Shown: in pieces, positions 1 through 11,859 of the stretch
How the letters are laid out: every line of letters begins with the position of its first letter
How positions within the stretch are numbered: the stretch's first letter is position 1
NCBI GenBank assembly: GCA_037974665.1
Contig: CM075770.1
Coordinates: forward strand, 21,777,501-21,841,500
DNA: 64,000 bases
Source: Ehretia macrophylla
Lineage: Eukaryota > Streptophyta > Magnoliopsida > Boraginales > Ehretiaceae
Reading direction: 5' to 3'
Notes under the pieces: generated by a model
What the model saw: only the letters and a program-made list of their open reading frames with translations
The model's database searches: none
Told to the model about the DNA's origin: nothing
Position numbers and translations under genes: made by a program

Positions 1-925
1 CTGCCAGGGTTGGTTGCTCTAGCTCCGTGTCCTATTCCCTTTCTCGCTTGGGTTGCCACCCAGGGAGTTTTGGATCGTAGAATTGACAGAGTATGTCCGG
101 AGTACTCTAAACGGAAGTTATAAGGTGGGTGAGCCGGCGCGTCATCGTTAAAGTCATTGAAATCATGATCGGTACATTACTCGCTCGAGTGAACCACAAC
201 CTTCAAAGTGTGGTATAACTTTGAATGGTTGTGTTAATGCTTTCTTAATTGTTTATTGTATTGTCGTTTACATTGAATGTTTCCTTATTGATTATATTGC
301 TTAACTGTACCTATTTGCATTGCACGAACTTCTCTCTCTCCACCTCGATATTTGTCTCGCCCTCACTGAGTATACGTGTTGTGTATACTCACTCCTCACC
401 ACCACATTTCAGGAATTGCCATGTTGGCTGGAAAGTTCATGATTACGTGAAAGTTCGTGCTTGAAGAGTTGTCTTGCGTGCTATGTGGCTTGAGTTGTCA
501 AAGATGCAAAGATGTATGTTTCATGTGTTATTTGTATTTAATGTTAAAAAGGAGTGTAATTTAAGTTTTACTAGGTTATTGAAGTGATTTGAAAAGCTAG
601 ACTATGTATTGAGTTAGTATAGTTTAATTTCATTGCATATATGTAATTGTCTAAAGGAAAAGAGTTAGAATAGTTTGGGTACTTGGAAATATGTATATTG
701 TTGTGTTCAATTGTTGAGAACCAAGGCTCGGATGGCCATGAGGTGTTTGTATGGTTGGACACGATGCTGGTCTACTTATATTCTATTACAGGTTTTACAT
801 TTTGCCTAGAAACAGGGGAGACTCCGTCCGTCTTTCCCTAAAAATTTTATGCCCGGGTTTGGAATTGGGTTGCGATTAGATTGATTGATAGAACTCCCGG
901 TCTCGAGAGGGATCGGGGTGTTACA
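1..925 (+). mobile_element. LTR of Ty3/gypsy element, 5' part outside window
   Basis: The right end reads GGGGTGTTACA at 915-925. This is the sense-strand 3' end shared by the other LTRs here, and positions 780-925 are the reverse complement of the start of the LTR at 13777. The left end lies outside the window. No primer binding site (TGGTATCAG) follows position 925; the sequence goes directly into mitochondrial-like DNA, so this is a solo LTR or the 3' LTR of a plus-strand element. CAAGC at 926-930 would be the target-site copy, but its partner is out of view. Confidence 0.85.
88..391 (+). promoter_or_regulatory. LTR hairpins B and C
   Basis: Hairpin B is at 88-108: stem AGAGTAT/GTACTCT with one G-U closing pair, loop GTCCGGA. 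Hairpin C is at 367-391: a perfect 9-bp stem TGAGTATAC/GTATACTCA with a 7-nt loop, preceded by CCTCAC at 361-366. Both have counterparts with different but still complementary stems in other LTRs of this window. Their function is unknown. Confidence 0.6.
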
Positions 926-3900
926 CAAGCCAACTCGGAAAAGAAGGAGTTGCTCTCGAATTTGAATAGGCTGTGGCACTTTTTCAAAGGGAATGATTGG
1001 ACAAATAGACCACCTAGATAAGGGCGAGACAGATATTGAAATCACAGAGGAGTAAGGTAGTGAATACCCGCTTTTTTATGGCTTACCTTCGTACCCATTT
1101 GACCCACAAAGTCCAGCTTTCTTGTGAAAGTCTTGGCTTGCTCTTTTTCCATGTCTGTTGATGGCGCTTGCTATTGAATGTCTTGATTGCGCATAGCATA
1201 GCCCTTTCATTCATGCTTCTTTGTAGCATACTTACGATGCTCCAGGATAAAGGCTCTTTGAAGGGTATTGAAAGGTAAATGAATGCTTATCCTGTGGATG
1301 CGGCATTAGCGGTCTTAGCACTTTCCCTCTTAGAGGGAGGAATTCACGAAGGCTAGGCAACTTATTCAAAAGGAAGAGATTCATCTTTCCAATGGCCAGC
1401 GGAAGAATGCCCTGTGGGACTTTTGGAATAGAGTAGGGTGTTAGGGAGGAATTGGACAAAGCAAATGCCTTTTTGTTTACATATGATTGATGCCCAGAAG
1501 ATAGAAAGGATTGTAGAAAAGATTGGACAGCAAGTCTATAAGGAAGGGACTGAATTCGCTAGTGAGACATGCCCATAACAATAGAGCTAGTAAGGCAATC
1601 AATCAATACACGAATCCCTTTCCGGGGTGAAGGAAGAATCCGTTGGGACTTCTTTCCTTGGCACGAATGGTCTAATACTAGCAGAAGCAGACGGTTTAGT
1701 GCGTCTAACCCTTCCTTTTGATTTTAGATAATATGATTTGATCTGGCTATCCAGCATTCAAAGCGTGCATATACAATCCGATCTTTTCCTTTGCTTTGGG
1801 GGTTCCAATGGTAGCAGGAAGAAATCCACTATGCTTTGAGCTCTCACTCATCCCTGTGGGCGATGCTTCTATTCTTCTTGGCTTGGCCACTAAAGATGGA
1901 CTTGTTTTTTCTTTTGACCAAGCTAGCCAGATTTACTTCATTTCTGTAGCAAGCTTTTACTTATCCGTGATAGGCCCCTTATTCAAATCTAGACATAGTA
2001 GGAATACCCGATTTTCTGATTCACTTTCTCACTCGGATATAGCCTTTGAACCATTCCATTCTTTCAGGAATTAGGCTCAGGAGGATGGCCCGGCCAATAT
2101 GCTGCTGGGAGTATAGTGCGTATTCATTTGCTAAGGAATTAGTTTATGGAGCGCCAGTTCATTGCGATCCTACCGTGGCATCAGCAGTCATTGGTGATTC
2201 CGTGAAAGACAAGATAGGCCAGCCGGGAAGGCCTCAATTCATGCCTCGTTCTTGCTTGCACATAAAACCTCCCTTCTAGTCCTTGCTACTATTTGTAAGT
2301 CAGATTTGAAGCTCTTTGATATAATAATTTCGAGGTTGAGAATTTGGCTTTAGATTGATTTATTGAGAAATATATAAGAAAAGTATTTGAGAATGAAACT
2401 GCCTTTTCTAGTTCTATACTAGCTACTATTGGAATTTCCCATTGCTATTATAGTATGCTCTGGCTAGTGTCAAAATGTCTGATTATGAATGAGCGAGTCA
2501 TTTTGGTATTATTATTTTCTTACTTCCTATGTGGGCTTATTAGCGGGCTAAGCTAATCATTGGATATTTCAAACTTTCGGTCTAAGCCATTTTTCGTTAG
2601 CGAGAAATCGACACACATTGATATAGGATGTTGAGCGCGCTTGTGTATCCTAGGGCAAGGCCCATCTGTATTATCCTTTGTTTGACCCACTCTGTAATCT
2701 TAACATAGGTGTCACCTGCCATTGCTGGATCAGCGATTTTGGCTTTCTTTCTGGTTCCCATAAAATATGTATGAATTTCTCTGTTGACCCCCAAAAAAGA
2801 AAGCTTTTTGTGCCCTCCGGAAGTTGTTTCTTTCTCTCGGTACGCAGAAAGGAGAGCATGGCCCGTCTTAGGCAGTATATCAGTCGGTAATGATTTTCCA
2901 GAGCATATCCAATTGAAACTCTAATCCCAACCTCTTTCGAAGGAACTCCAAAAAAACTTTACTTCAGAGCGAGGAATCTTCCTACAAGTGAGCACCAACT
3001 CAAATGTGTTTAAAAATGGCTATACCACCGCCTAGAAAAAAAATACGACTTTTTTGCACCCTCATGGGAGACATTGGATGTTGTCAACCAGCCTTAAAAT
3101 GCTAAAAAAATAGATTCCTCCTTTGACTTTGTTTTTTCTCTCCTTTGTCTCTAGTAGACTAAGCTTGATCCTATTTTGTGAGTACAAACAATAGGTCAAG
3201 GTATTATTTTTTTTGTTTGAGGGAACATGGTAGCCCAGATCTAGCTAAGAAATTCTATCTCATTCTGATTTCGTTTTGAGGAAAATAGGTGAGGCGAGGC
3301 TAAGACGAGATATGGGACTTCCCGCGCTAAGTTATTTTCAAATCTATGTACTAAGTAACTGAATTCGGCAGTGCTGCTTACTATGAGCTAGATTTGTGCG
3401 TACAAGGGTAAAGAAGTAGACAGAGCTACCTTTTCACTAGAAATCCTATACCTGAGTGCTATTTGATCAAAGTGAGATGTAACTGAGCTTTATTTAGTTG
3501 CTCTCGTATTGAAGTATATGGACAACTCATTGTCGTGAGATCGGTTGGCCCCCTCCATAAAGAAGGTTGGTGAGTAGGATCACAGGTGCGGAATGTCAAA
3601 GGTAAGTTACAATCTTGTATTGTGGATGGAAGAAAAAAGAAAAAGAAAAGGCTTCGAGGATCTAGGAGGATCTAGTTTCCATCGGTTTATACTTTGTAGG
3701 TTCCTGGGTGAAACTTGTAAATATGCAAAAAATAGCCCTTTCTTTTGGTGGTGTACAGTTGTGGTTTTGGAATCAATCTTTCTAGAGCCCAGCCAAAATC
3801 GACAATTTAAAAAGGGCTATTCGATAGAATAATAGATCCGAAGGGGCCATTTCTCCTCGAGTCGATTATATGTTGGATCCAGGCTAAGAACTAAGGATAG

Positions 3901-4951
3901 TTATATGCTTAACACATAGGATTTCCAATTTCCCAGTGGAATCCCGCAAAGCTTCGTCCATGAGCGGTCTGTAGAGTGTTTTGCCACTATAACCGGCTTT
4001 CTATCTCTAACTCGAAGTGCAGCTTGGATTACAGACTGTGAGTGAGGATGCGTATCGTATGGGGCATTCGAATGGAGCGAATTTGAAAGGATTCATTTGT
4101 GTAAAGAGGGTCAGGCCATAGCATAAGACATTCAACCGAAAGGATTGATCTCATACGATTGAGCCACTAGAGGAATCAGCATAATAAAGTAGGAAAATTG
4201 ACTGAAGAAGTTCGGGAAATATTCTTAAAAGGTCTTCTTCGATGTGGTACACATCTAGACAGTATTGTAGAGACGAGCTGGTTATCAAAATTACAGAAGG
4301 AGGATTCATGTTGCTGAGTGCAGTAAATGCTTTTGACTACACCTCCCGTTGTTCTCTCTGCTATAGCACTTCTTCCAATCCTGGGTGGGGGATAAAGTGC
4401 CTTTTCGATTCTTCCATCCTGCTTGTGTGATTTCCCTAAGAAAATTGACTCATTCTAGCTCTCCTCTACTTCAACCACTAAGCGCTTCGCTCCTTTAATT
4501 AAGAGTAGAAAATCTCGCCTTTTTTGGCATGAACATATAACATGTGTGCCGTGAGGTCAAGCACTCTCAGTTCTTCTTTAGAAATTGTCAAACATGATGA
4601 AGAGCTCTTATCGGCTTGAGGCTTCTTTTCAAGCCTTTTCAAGCTGAGTAGAAATATCATAAGAGAATAAAAGAAATGTATGCCCGGTTCACCAGGTTCT
4701 ACCACTACGGGGCCCAGTTGCCATTCACCCTTTACTAAAGTCATCCAAGGGATAGGATCCCAGGCTTTCAAATGCGGATTGGGTTTATCTTTAAGAAGCG
4801 GTGGTCATACGCTTGTATTGTTCCACATGGGGTGAGGGGGAAGCCCCACTCTCCACCTTAAGAGGGCCGACGGTCGAATAGATCATTAGAAGAGGTTGTC
4901 ATCATAACTGCTGAGGTTGTGGTGGTGGAAGCTTCTATTTAACTATTGAAC
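926..4951. other. Mitochondrial-like spacer, no gene recognised
   Basis: This stretch is of mixed composition, with many short open frames on both strands, none longer than about 92 codons. None gives a recognisable motif. It is called mitochondrial-like because it runs directly into the sdh3 and cox1 remnants and resembles plant mitochondrial intergenic DNA. I saw no tRNA cloverleaf or group II intron domain V. Confidence 0.5.
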
Positions 4952-5235
4952 ATGCAACAGTTATTTCGATCACTTCTTAGGATAGAACAAATATTTATAG
5001 GAAAAGTAACTTCCAATAGTTCGACCATTTCCATTTTCAATAGAATTTCTGGAGTTTTGCTTGTCACTATAGTTTTGTTTTTTATCTTCTTTATCTGAAA
5101 ATGAGTTTGATTTGCTTCACCTATCATCCTTTCTTCAAATGCTTCTTTTCTTCATCAAAACTCATTCTAATAGGAGCGACACTAAAGGCCTTAGCCCAGT
5201 CCTATCATCTGTTTACTGGGGTTCGTCATATGATT
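4952..5235 (+). pseudogene. sdh3: sdh3 fragment, succinate dehydrogenase subunit 3
   Basis: This is a remnant of the mitochondrially encoded membrane anchor (cytochrome b subunit) of complex II. From the ATG at 4952 the frame reads a short N-terminus and then FNRISGVLL, an sdhC/sdh3-type membrane segment. It hits TGA at 5096. The reading resumes one frame over with [12 protein letters not shown] and reaches HLFTGVRHM, the conserved H..G.RH segment of SdhC/Sdh3 proteins near the heme-binding helix. A one-base indel at about 5075-5095 therefore breaks the gene. The C-terminal part is missing because the sequence switches to cox1 at about 5236. The family assignment comes from motif recognition. 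I judge it non-functional, and the source is the mitochondrial genome. Confidence 0.75.
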
Positions 5236-5436
5236 TTAACTTTTTCAGGAAAACCGATTTTTGGGTATCTAGGCATGGTTTATGCCATGATCAGTATAGG
5301 TGTTCTTGGATTTCTTGTTTGGGCTTATCATATGTTTACTATGGGCTTAGATGTTGATACCCGTGCCTACTTCACCACTTGGCAAAACCTAATCCAACGC
5401 TGGGAATGCCAAGCTATACGAAGGATGCTCCTCTAG
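5101..5436 (+). CDS. Chimeric ORF: sdh3 middle joined in frame to cox1 segment
   Basis: This is a 111-codon open frame built from two respiratory genes. Residues 1-45 are the distal part of sdh3, ending at GVRHM. Residues 47-92 are cox1, from [16 protein letters not shown] to DVDTRAYFT. The last 19 residues ([18 protein letters not shown] region) are of unknown origin. At least two hydrophobic stretches are visible: [14 protein letters not shown] and [21 protein letters not shown]. In functional cytochrome oxidase the segment WAHHMFTVG carries two copper-B histidine ligands; here it reads WAYHMFTMG, so one ligand is lost. The ORF starts after a frameshift in sdh3, so an upstream start from sdh3 would not reach it. 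Chimeras of this type occur in plant mitochondria and some cause cytoplasmic male sterility. Whether this one is expressed is unknown, and in a nuclear copy it is probably inert. Confidence 0.5.
   Translation: MSLICFTYHPFFKCFFSSSKLILIGATLKALAQSYHLFTGVRHMILTFSGKPIFGYLGMVYAMISIGVLGFLVWAYHMFTMGLDVDTRAYFTTWQNLIQRWECQAIRRMLL
5237..5376 (+). pseudogene. cox1: cox1 internal fragment
   Basis: About 46 codons of cytochrome c oxidase subunit 1, the catalytic subunit of complex IV, covering the helix and loop that carry two copper-B histidines. The frame is open and the protein is close to the plant consensus. Differences include H to Y at the first of the paired histidines and V to M after MFT. Both ends are abrupt: the left meets sdh3 and the right (after RAYFT) meets unrelated sequence. 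It is too short to be functional alone. Confidence 0.85.
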
Positions 5437-5531
5437 GTTTTTCCGGGCTTATGTGGCTCATCGTGGGTGTTTGGGAGTTTCCTTTGGATTTTTTTTTCAT
5501 ATGGTCCAAATAGAGACTGATATGTTGCCCT

Positions 5532-5866
5532 GTGGAATTCGGGGAAGGCATCATCTTCGGTACCCTTCCAACAACCACATGGGGCTCCGAAAATTCCCAG
5601 GACCTCCTTTGGAATGAGCTAGACCAGCCTTTGCTGGAGGAGAAGGAGCACGCTTTACAGCTCCGGGCGAAGCTCGCAGACATATTGGATTTTCGGAATC
5701 AAACTGTCCCCAATACTCTTCGCTTCGAGCACGAGGTTCAAACCCATGTGGATGTCAAGATAGAACTCGAAAAAGGACTTCGCATGGAAGGATATTTCCC
5801 CCGACAAATAAATAAATCTCGGGAGGAAATCCGAGAATTCGTGCTCTTTACCAAAAAGGGCAAACC
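5532..5866 (+). pseudogene. Mitochondrial-type ORF, first exon-like half split by solo LTR
   Basis: From a GTG at 5532 (an in-frame TAG at 5511 lies upstream) the frame encodes a charged, soluble-looking protein with SQDLLWNELDQPLLEEKEHA, NQTVPNTLRFEHEVQTHVDV and NKSREEIREFV. It is cut at 5866 by the solo LTR 5867-12277. The five bases AAACC at 5862-5866 recur at 12278-12282, and the frame then resumes at 12283 to a stop at 12428-12430. The pre-insertion ORF was about 160 codons. By eye it resembles lineage-specific ORFs of plant mitochondrial genomes, but I cannot name a family, and no function is claimed. The lack of an ATG suggests the 5' part was already altered. Confidence 0.5.
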
Positions 5867-7242
5867 TGTGAAACTCCAGTTTTCTTCTTTACCTTGATTT
5901 GCGTGCTTTTGCCTCGATTTGCATGATTTGACCTGTTTATGTGTTATATGAGTTAGAATATGTTAAAAATGTTATTTATATTCCTAATACATGCTATATG
6001 TGCATTCATGAAATTTTCATAAAAAACAGAATTAGAAATTTTATCGTCGGTTGTAGTGAATAGTATTTTAAACACCTTTCCGCTAAAATTTTTACAGCGG
6101 TGTTTTAAACGTTTTAAAACCTAGTCCTCAGGTATTAATAGACCCGTGTTTGATTAAAACGGATTTGGAATCGGTTTTGGAATTTTAAAGATTTTTACAC
6201 TTTCTTTTGCAAGAAAACGAGTTTTAAGCCGACTTGGGTAAAACTATTTTAATGTAACACTCTTTGTCACCTAAAATATATTGTCTAGAATTAATTTAGG
6301 TATTAATTTATTAGTTGAGCAAGAAATAGTCAAGAAATGAATTAAAAGACTAAAAATAGAATTAAAAGACTAAAATTAACTTTGACTTTCTTTTAATTTA
6401 TTTTACCTTAGCTTATTTATGCATCAATACCTACTAACAAAGCACAAACACACCCTCAAAAACACACACATAGCCGAGAGGTTCAAGGGAGAAAAGAGAA
6501 AGGAATTTCAAAGGTTTTCAAAGCAAATTTTCATAGAAAAACCTAGTTTTTGTCTGTGGTTTTTCGTGCCGAGTTGGATTCCGCTTGTTGGGCACGTACT
6601 TTACGCATATCTAGGCTTATTTCGCATCAAAGGTGAGAGAAAAATTCTAGATCTTAAAAGTCATATTTTATGTTTTTGCTTATAATTGCATTTTGAACCG
6701 TTAGAATGTTAATTTGAAGATATATTATTGCTCAGTGCATGCTAGGGATCATTTATATGTATTCTTGTGAGATTTGAACCGTTGTAGCATAAATTTTTAT
6801 TTTCGGGTATTTAAAGTTAATAGATTGGCCATTTGTTGATTATTTTGAGTTGTAGTGGTTGGAATCGATTGCCGTCGATTTCTAAAAGTTTTTTAATTAC
6901 GTGGTAGCGCCGTTATTATGCCGAATTTTCTATTGTGATGTTTGTGTGAAAATTCAGAAATTTCAGCCTAGGTGCATTGAGGTTTTAGGGTTGTTGAGGT
7001 TGATTTTGATGTGTCTTGGTTGGTTTCCGAGAGGGCTAATGTAGTTGATTGAATGGGTGAGTGTTAGAAACTGATTTGAAGATGTTTGGATTAGTAGAAT
7101 GTAAGATATGATTATTTGGAGTTTAGGTTGTCTTTCTTTAAATTGTTGAATTGAGCCTTTAGATGATTGGGTGGTGTTTGAGTGATTGAATTGTGAGTTG
7201 CAAATGGTTAGACTAGGGTTAGATTACGTGTTAATGCATGTT

Positions 7243-7787
7243 AAGTTGGATGGCCTACTTTGTCATCTAACTTAGTTGTTTGTTGTTTAATTGATTTCTT
7301 GATGTTATATTGATGACAATTGATGATAATTGATGATTATTGATGATTATTGATTGATTATTGATGAACTGGGAGATAGGAAATTCTTCTAGATTGTCCT
7401 CCTGTGAATGATGTTTATTATTATTGCTGAGTCTTGGTATGTGTGTGCCACCTCTCAGGCAGCGTCGGGCTGTTAGGTTGATAACGACATGACTACCAGA
7501 GACTACCTCCAGCTCGCATGACGGAGGTGTCATGGAGGGCGAGGCTAGTGAGGTACCTCGGGTGCGTGAGTAATGGGGAGTTACAAGAAGAATGGTTGAG
7601 ATCGTGATGGCGTTTGGAGCTACACCAACTAGAGTATCCTTTATTGATTGGTCATTATAGTTATGTGTTTATATTATTATTGATGTCTTATTGTGTGTTT
7701 ACTGCTCAAAGGATCATTTTCAAGGAGTATAGTAAATACTGTTAGAGATCTATCGGATCCTCACTGAGCTTGTTTTATATAAGCTCA
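7243..7787 (+). promoter_or_regulatory. LTR hairpins A and C
   Basis: Hairpin A is at 7243-7273: a 10-bp stem AAGTTGGATG/CATCTAACTT with one G-U pair and a loop containing CCTACTTTG. Hairpin C is at 7765-7787: stem TGAGCTT/AAGCTCA preceded by CCTCAC at 7759-7764. The hairpin A counterpart in the relative at 58574-58600 replaces the G-U by an A-U pair. Confidence 0.6.
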
Positions 7788-7866
7788 CTCTCTATTATTG
7801 CATGCATACAGGTGTTATTGAGCAAGATTACGGGCACGTGCCTCAGGAAGCTGAGAATGTGCCATA

Positions 7867-10800
7867 TGTAACGCCCCGATCCCTCACGAGACCGGAGGCT
7901 CTAATAACCAAGCTATTCTCAACCCAATTTCAACCCAGTATCAAAATTTTAGGGAAAAACGGACAGAGTTTCCTCTGTACCGCGGACATTTTTCAAACCT
8001 GTAAATGCTCAAAATAGCCACAATATACTAAAACAAGCTTTTATAATTAAAATTCAAAGGTTCAAGGCCATCCAAGCCAGGAGACAAACAACAGCTCCAA
8101 ATCACACATGCATGCACCCAACTTAACTTTTCATTAAACCTTTTTAACATGCCATCCTATGATAACATTAGAGCAATTTTAGAAGTTGAAATCAACACCT
8201 CTAAACATACACCCCCAAGCATGCAAGAACTAAAAGGAGAATTAAAAGTTATTACAAACCATAATATCTCAAAACTAACATTACAACCAACAGCTTTCAA
8301 CTTGCAACTACAAGAATATACATAGCCTTAAGGCCACAAAATAGATCATGCTATAGCAATACAAGTACACCATGTAACAACAAGAAGGCAAATCCACCTT
8401 AGACAACAAACACACAACAACTAGGGCAAAGGCTCAGCCTGAACTTCTTCCTCTTCCACTAGCATCTCAACTAGTTGGGGTTCACCCTCAGTACTTCCTG
8501 AAACATGTTTAGCGAGGTATGAGCAATCACAATTGCTCAGTGAGGGATAAGGTCTACCGGGGACGTGCAATGCAGCAACTTAACACAATTAATACAATAT
8601 ATAAACAGTGAATAACAATTCTAATACCACATTTTAAAAGGATATAATCAATAACCCTTATCACTCCAAATCTTCGATCCCTGATCCACGAACCACGATC
8701 TCGATCTCGATATGCCGGCATCCCTTACACCAATGGGTACTTCGGATGTACCCGATCCTACGATCCAACACCCCCTGGCAATATTCGGACCAGGCGAGTG
8801 AGGGAAAAGCAAATGGAGCTAAGGCAACCAACACTGGCAAGCCCGATGCCGCCCAGCGAGGCCATCGCATCCGCCGCAACAATGAGGTTGCGCAACCACG
8901 ATGCAATGCAAGAATGATAACAATGACAATATAATCAAGAAACATATTTAAGGACAAAGTAAGTTGTTCTAGCACCAAGTGTCAATTTAGCAATAATAAG
9001 CATATATCAATTACGCAATTATACTAAACAATATACTCTTTTAGAAAGAAAATAAACTATGATGCACGTAAGGATGCAGGTCCCTCACCCCTACCGAGCT
9101 CCAAGATGTAAGTTTGAATCACATCATTTTCGGTCACCTTGAACCTATGAGCAAACATTACTTCAATTACTCTTTAACTACAACATTCATTAATTATTCA
9201 GCTAGGTTAGCTAACTTATAACTTCGCTTATTTAGCATATATACAATATCTATTAGAATTCTATTTTTAACAAAACACCACTTTTATATACTTTAACTTA
9301 ACATATATTCCATATTTTCAATAGTCAACAAGTTAATTAAGAAGATAGTTCAAAAACTTAAAGGAGAATGATTCAACCAGCATGCTATAACTAGATAAAA
9401 ACCGAGCTAGAATTTAGTTTAACTAAGATCAACACATGAGCCTGTAGTTACTCATACTATTTCTCATTTGACTTTAGTTAATAACTTGTACAAGAACTAA
9501 TTCACTCCACATACAATAAACTAGCCATTAACTCAACTCAAAGAATTTCTCCAAAGAATTTATAGATAATAAAGGTTAGGTTACTTTAAACTACAAAACA
9601 CACATTCATTCCCAATGACACTACCCAGTCTTTTACTACTTTAATTAACTTCTAATTCATATTCTACTTTACTTACAATAGTTAGTAATATCTCTATGAA
9701 GATAGCCCAACATTAGCACATAGGGAAATAAATGCATTTATCAACTAATAGAAAAGTTAACTATCAACCATTTAATAACTAACATACTTTTTTAGTAAAA
9801 TAACTATACTTTAAGCTAAGATTCTAACATATCACTAGTAATATTAACTTAAGTTAATTACAATTAACATATAATAAACAACTATCAACTTACAATTAAC
9901 CTTACATGTAGTTTCAAAAAAACATTAAACACATTCTTCCACATAGTTTACTTGACCTTTCTAAGTGTTCACTAGTTGCACATTGATAACAACAACTAAT
10001 TCTAACAGTTGAATTGTTTAGCATATATAGAAACATTACCTATGTCTAAAGGTGGTGACCATCACAACTCTACTAGCATTTCTCATTCACAGTCGAATAG
10101 AATAGCTTTCAATTTAAATTAACTTTACTAGCAATTATATTTCAATTACAATTCATGAAAACAACATAACTATAAGAACTCCATTATGTTGTTAATCATC
10201 CAAGGACACTACACAATAAGGTCTTGATCGAATACATCCAATTAGAACTGAATTATATCATTACTATAGCAAAATAACAACAAAATTCAGATTCTTGCGT
10301 AACAGGGCATTTCTGACACATCTCACCAAAATGATCATAACTTGCTCTAGACAACTCCGATTAATGCACCGTAAAAAGCTGTAGAAACTAGACTCGTAAG
10401 GCTTTCTAATGATATATAATTCAACCCCTAATCCTTCTCCAATTAATACAGTTTTAAGCTCGAAGTTGCCTCAATGCAGTTAGAATAGAAGCAGTTTAAG
10501 CAGTTTTACAAAGGAGTATATACAAGATAAGCATAGAATCATGCCAAGAGCTCTAAAACAACTTGAAGTCACATTTAAACACTCAATAAGTCGTGCCAAG
10601 GTCTTAGAAGCGCGAGACAACCGAAATTTCCCCTAAACCCTTTTGTTTTCCAAGCTATTCCTCTTCCAAACCAAAGTTAACGATTCAAATTCAAAGGAAA
10701 ACTCTACCAACCTTCTAACTAACCTTCAAGGAACCCTTTCAACCCTCAAATACATTCAAAAGCTCGCAATTACCCCGAGAGTCCCAAATTCCCTCTTATA

Positions 10801-11859
10801 GCTTTACACTATACCTACCTCATCCGGGCTTCAAACAAAGGTTAGCAAACCTTCTATAGCACTTAGGTAGTCTAAGGATACTAAAAGTGAAGCCCGAATC
10901 TATCCGAATTCGTATTAACCCCGAAACCCCTATTAAAAAGTCGGCTATTTCACGTTTTATACAAGTTTAGAGCAATTCAAGAGTACGAGACTATTGGTCT
11001 ACCTTCATTAGTACCTAAGGCCTCTATTAGAAGCAATGGATCAAGCTAATTCGAGCAATTACACAAAACCCTAGAAAAAAAAACGTCACTATTCACCTCA
11101 TGAATTAAACTAACAATTTCAACTGTTTAAAAAGTGAAACAATGGTTCAAATATGTTCTCTAGCACTCATATACAAGGTATAATAGCATAGATAATCAAT
11201 ACAATAGCATTTGAACACATTTTCAACAAATCAAGAAAATAGCAACTATTTTAAAATGCGAAAATAAGTCGTGAAATCCCTCACCAATGCGCGTAGGAGC
11301 TCCTAGGAGGCTAGTAGACACCCTAAACCACTTGCACCTAGCTTGGCTTGGCTTGGAATGAGGATTTTTTGAGCAAAAAAACTCTATTTCTTCTCCTATG
11401 CAATTCTCGGATTTGCTACAGTGATTTTTCAGCATTTGCTCTCTTTTTTTTGTTTTGTTTTTATGAGCTAAATGGTCATGTGTTGAATAGATATACTAAA
11501 TGGCTAAGTTGGGTGATTAAATGGGTTACTAAATGAGCGTTGTTAACTTTAAAATGAGCTTAAGGTGCGAAACATAGGCTAGCTAATTAAATCTCTAAGT
11601 TATGTTACGTAACACTATTCATTGAACTACGAAAATCATTTTCTAAACAAGCGCTCCTATCGCTTCTAGCTCAAATGCACATTTTTTCCAGTACTCTAAC
11701 AATTAATATAATTTAATAAAAATGCTAATTCGCTAATAGCATGAAGTTAAAAACGGAGTGAATAGTAATTTAAGAAGACAGTTAACAATGCACAGAAGGA
11801 AATGTGCAAACAAGGGATGCAACAGTAATTGAATGCAGGGCTAAAACTCGGGCGTTACA
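7867..11859 (-). mobile_element. Solo LTR nested in the 5867-12277 LTR
   Basis: The plus strand reads TGTAACGCCCC at 7867 and ends GGGCGTTACA at 11859. It is flanked by CCATA at 7862-7866 and 11860-11864, a perfect 5-bp target duplication. The terminal sequences show that the element sense is the minus strand. Its 3.99 kb contain no gag-pol, PBS or PPT. The first 1.1 kb and the last 1.4 kb are homologous to the LTR at 31956/35736-38208, but the middle (about 8990-10480) is absent there. The short open frame at 8661-8978 lies in a conserved DNA block shared by several LTRs and is not a credible gene. Confidence 0.9.
8520..8753 (-). promoter_or_regulatory. LTR hairpins C and B
   Basis: Hairpin C is at 8520-8539: a perfect 8-bp stem TGAGCAAT/ATTGCTCA around CACA, followed on the plus strand by GTGAGGG. 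Hairpin B is at 8735-8753: stem GGGTAC/GTACCC, loop TTCGGAT. A degenerate trace of hairpin A (ACAAAGTA) lies at 8954-8961 without a good stem. Confidence 0.6.
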
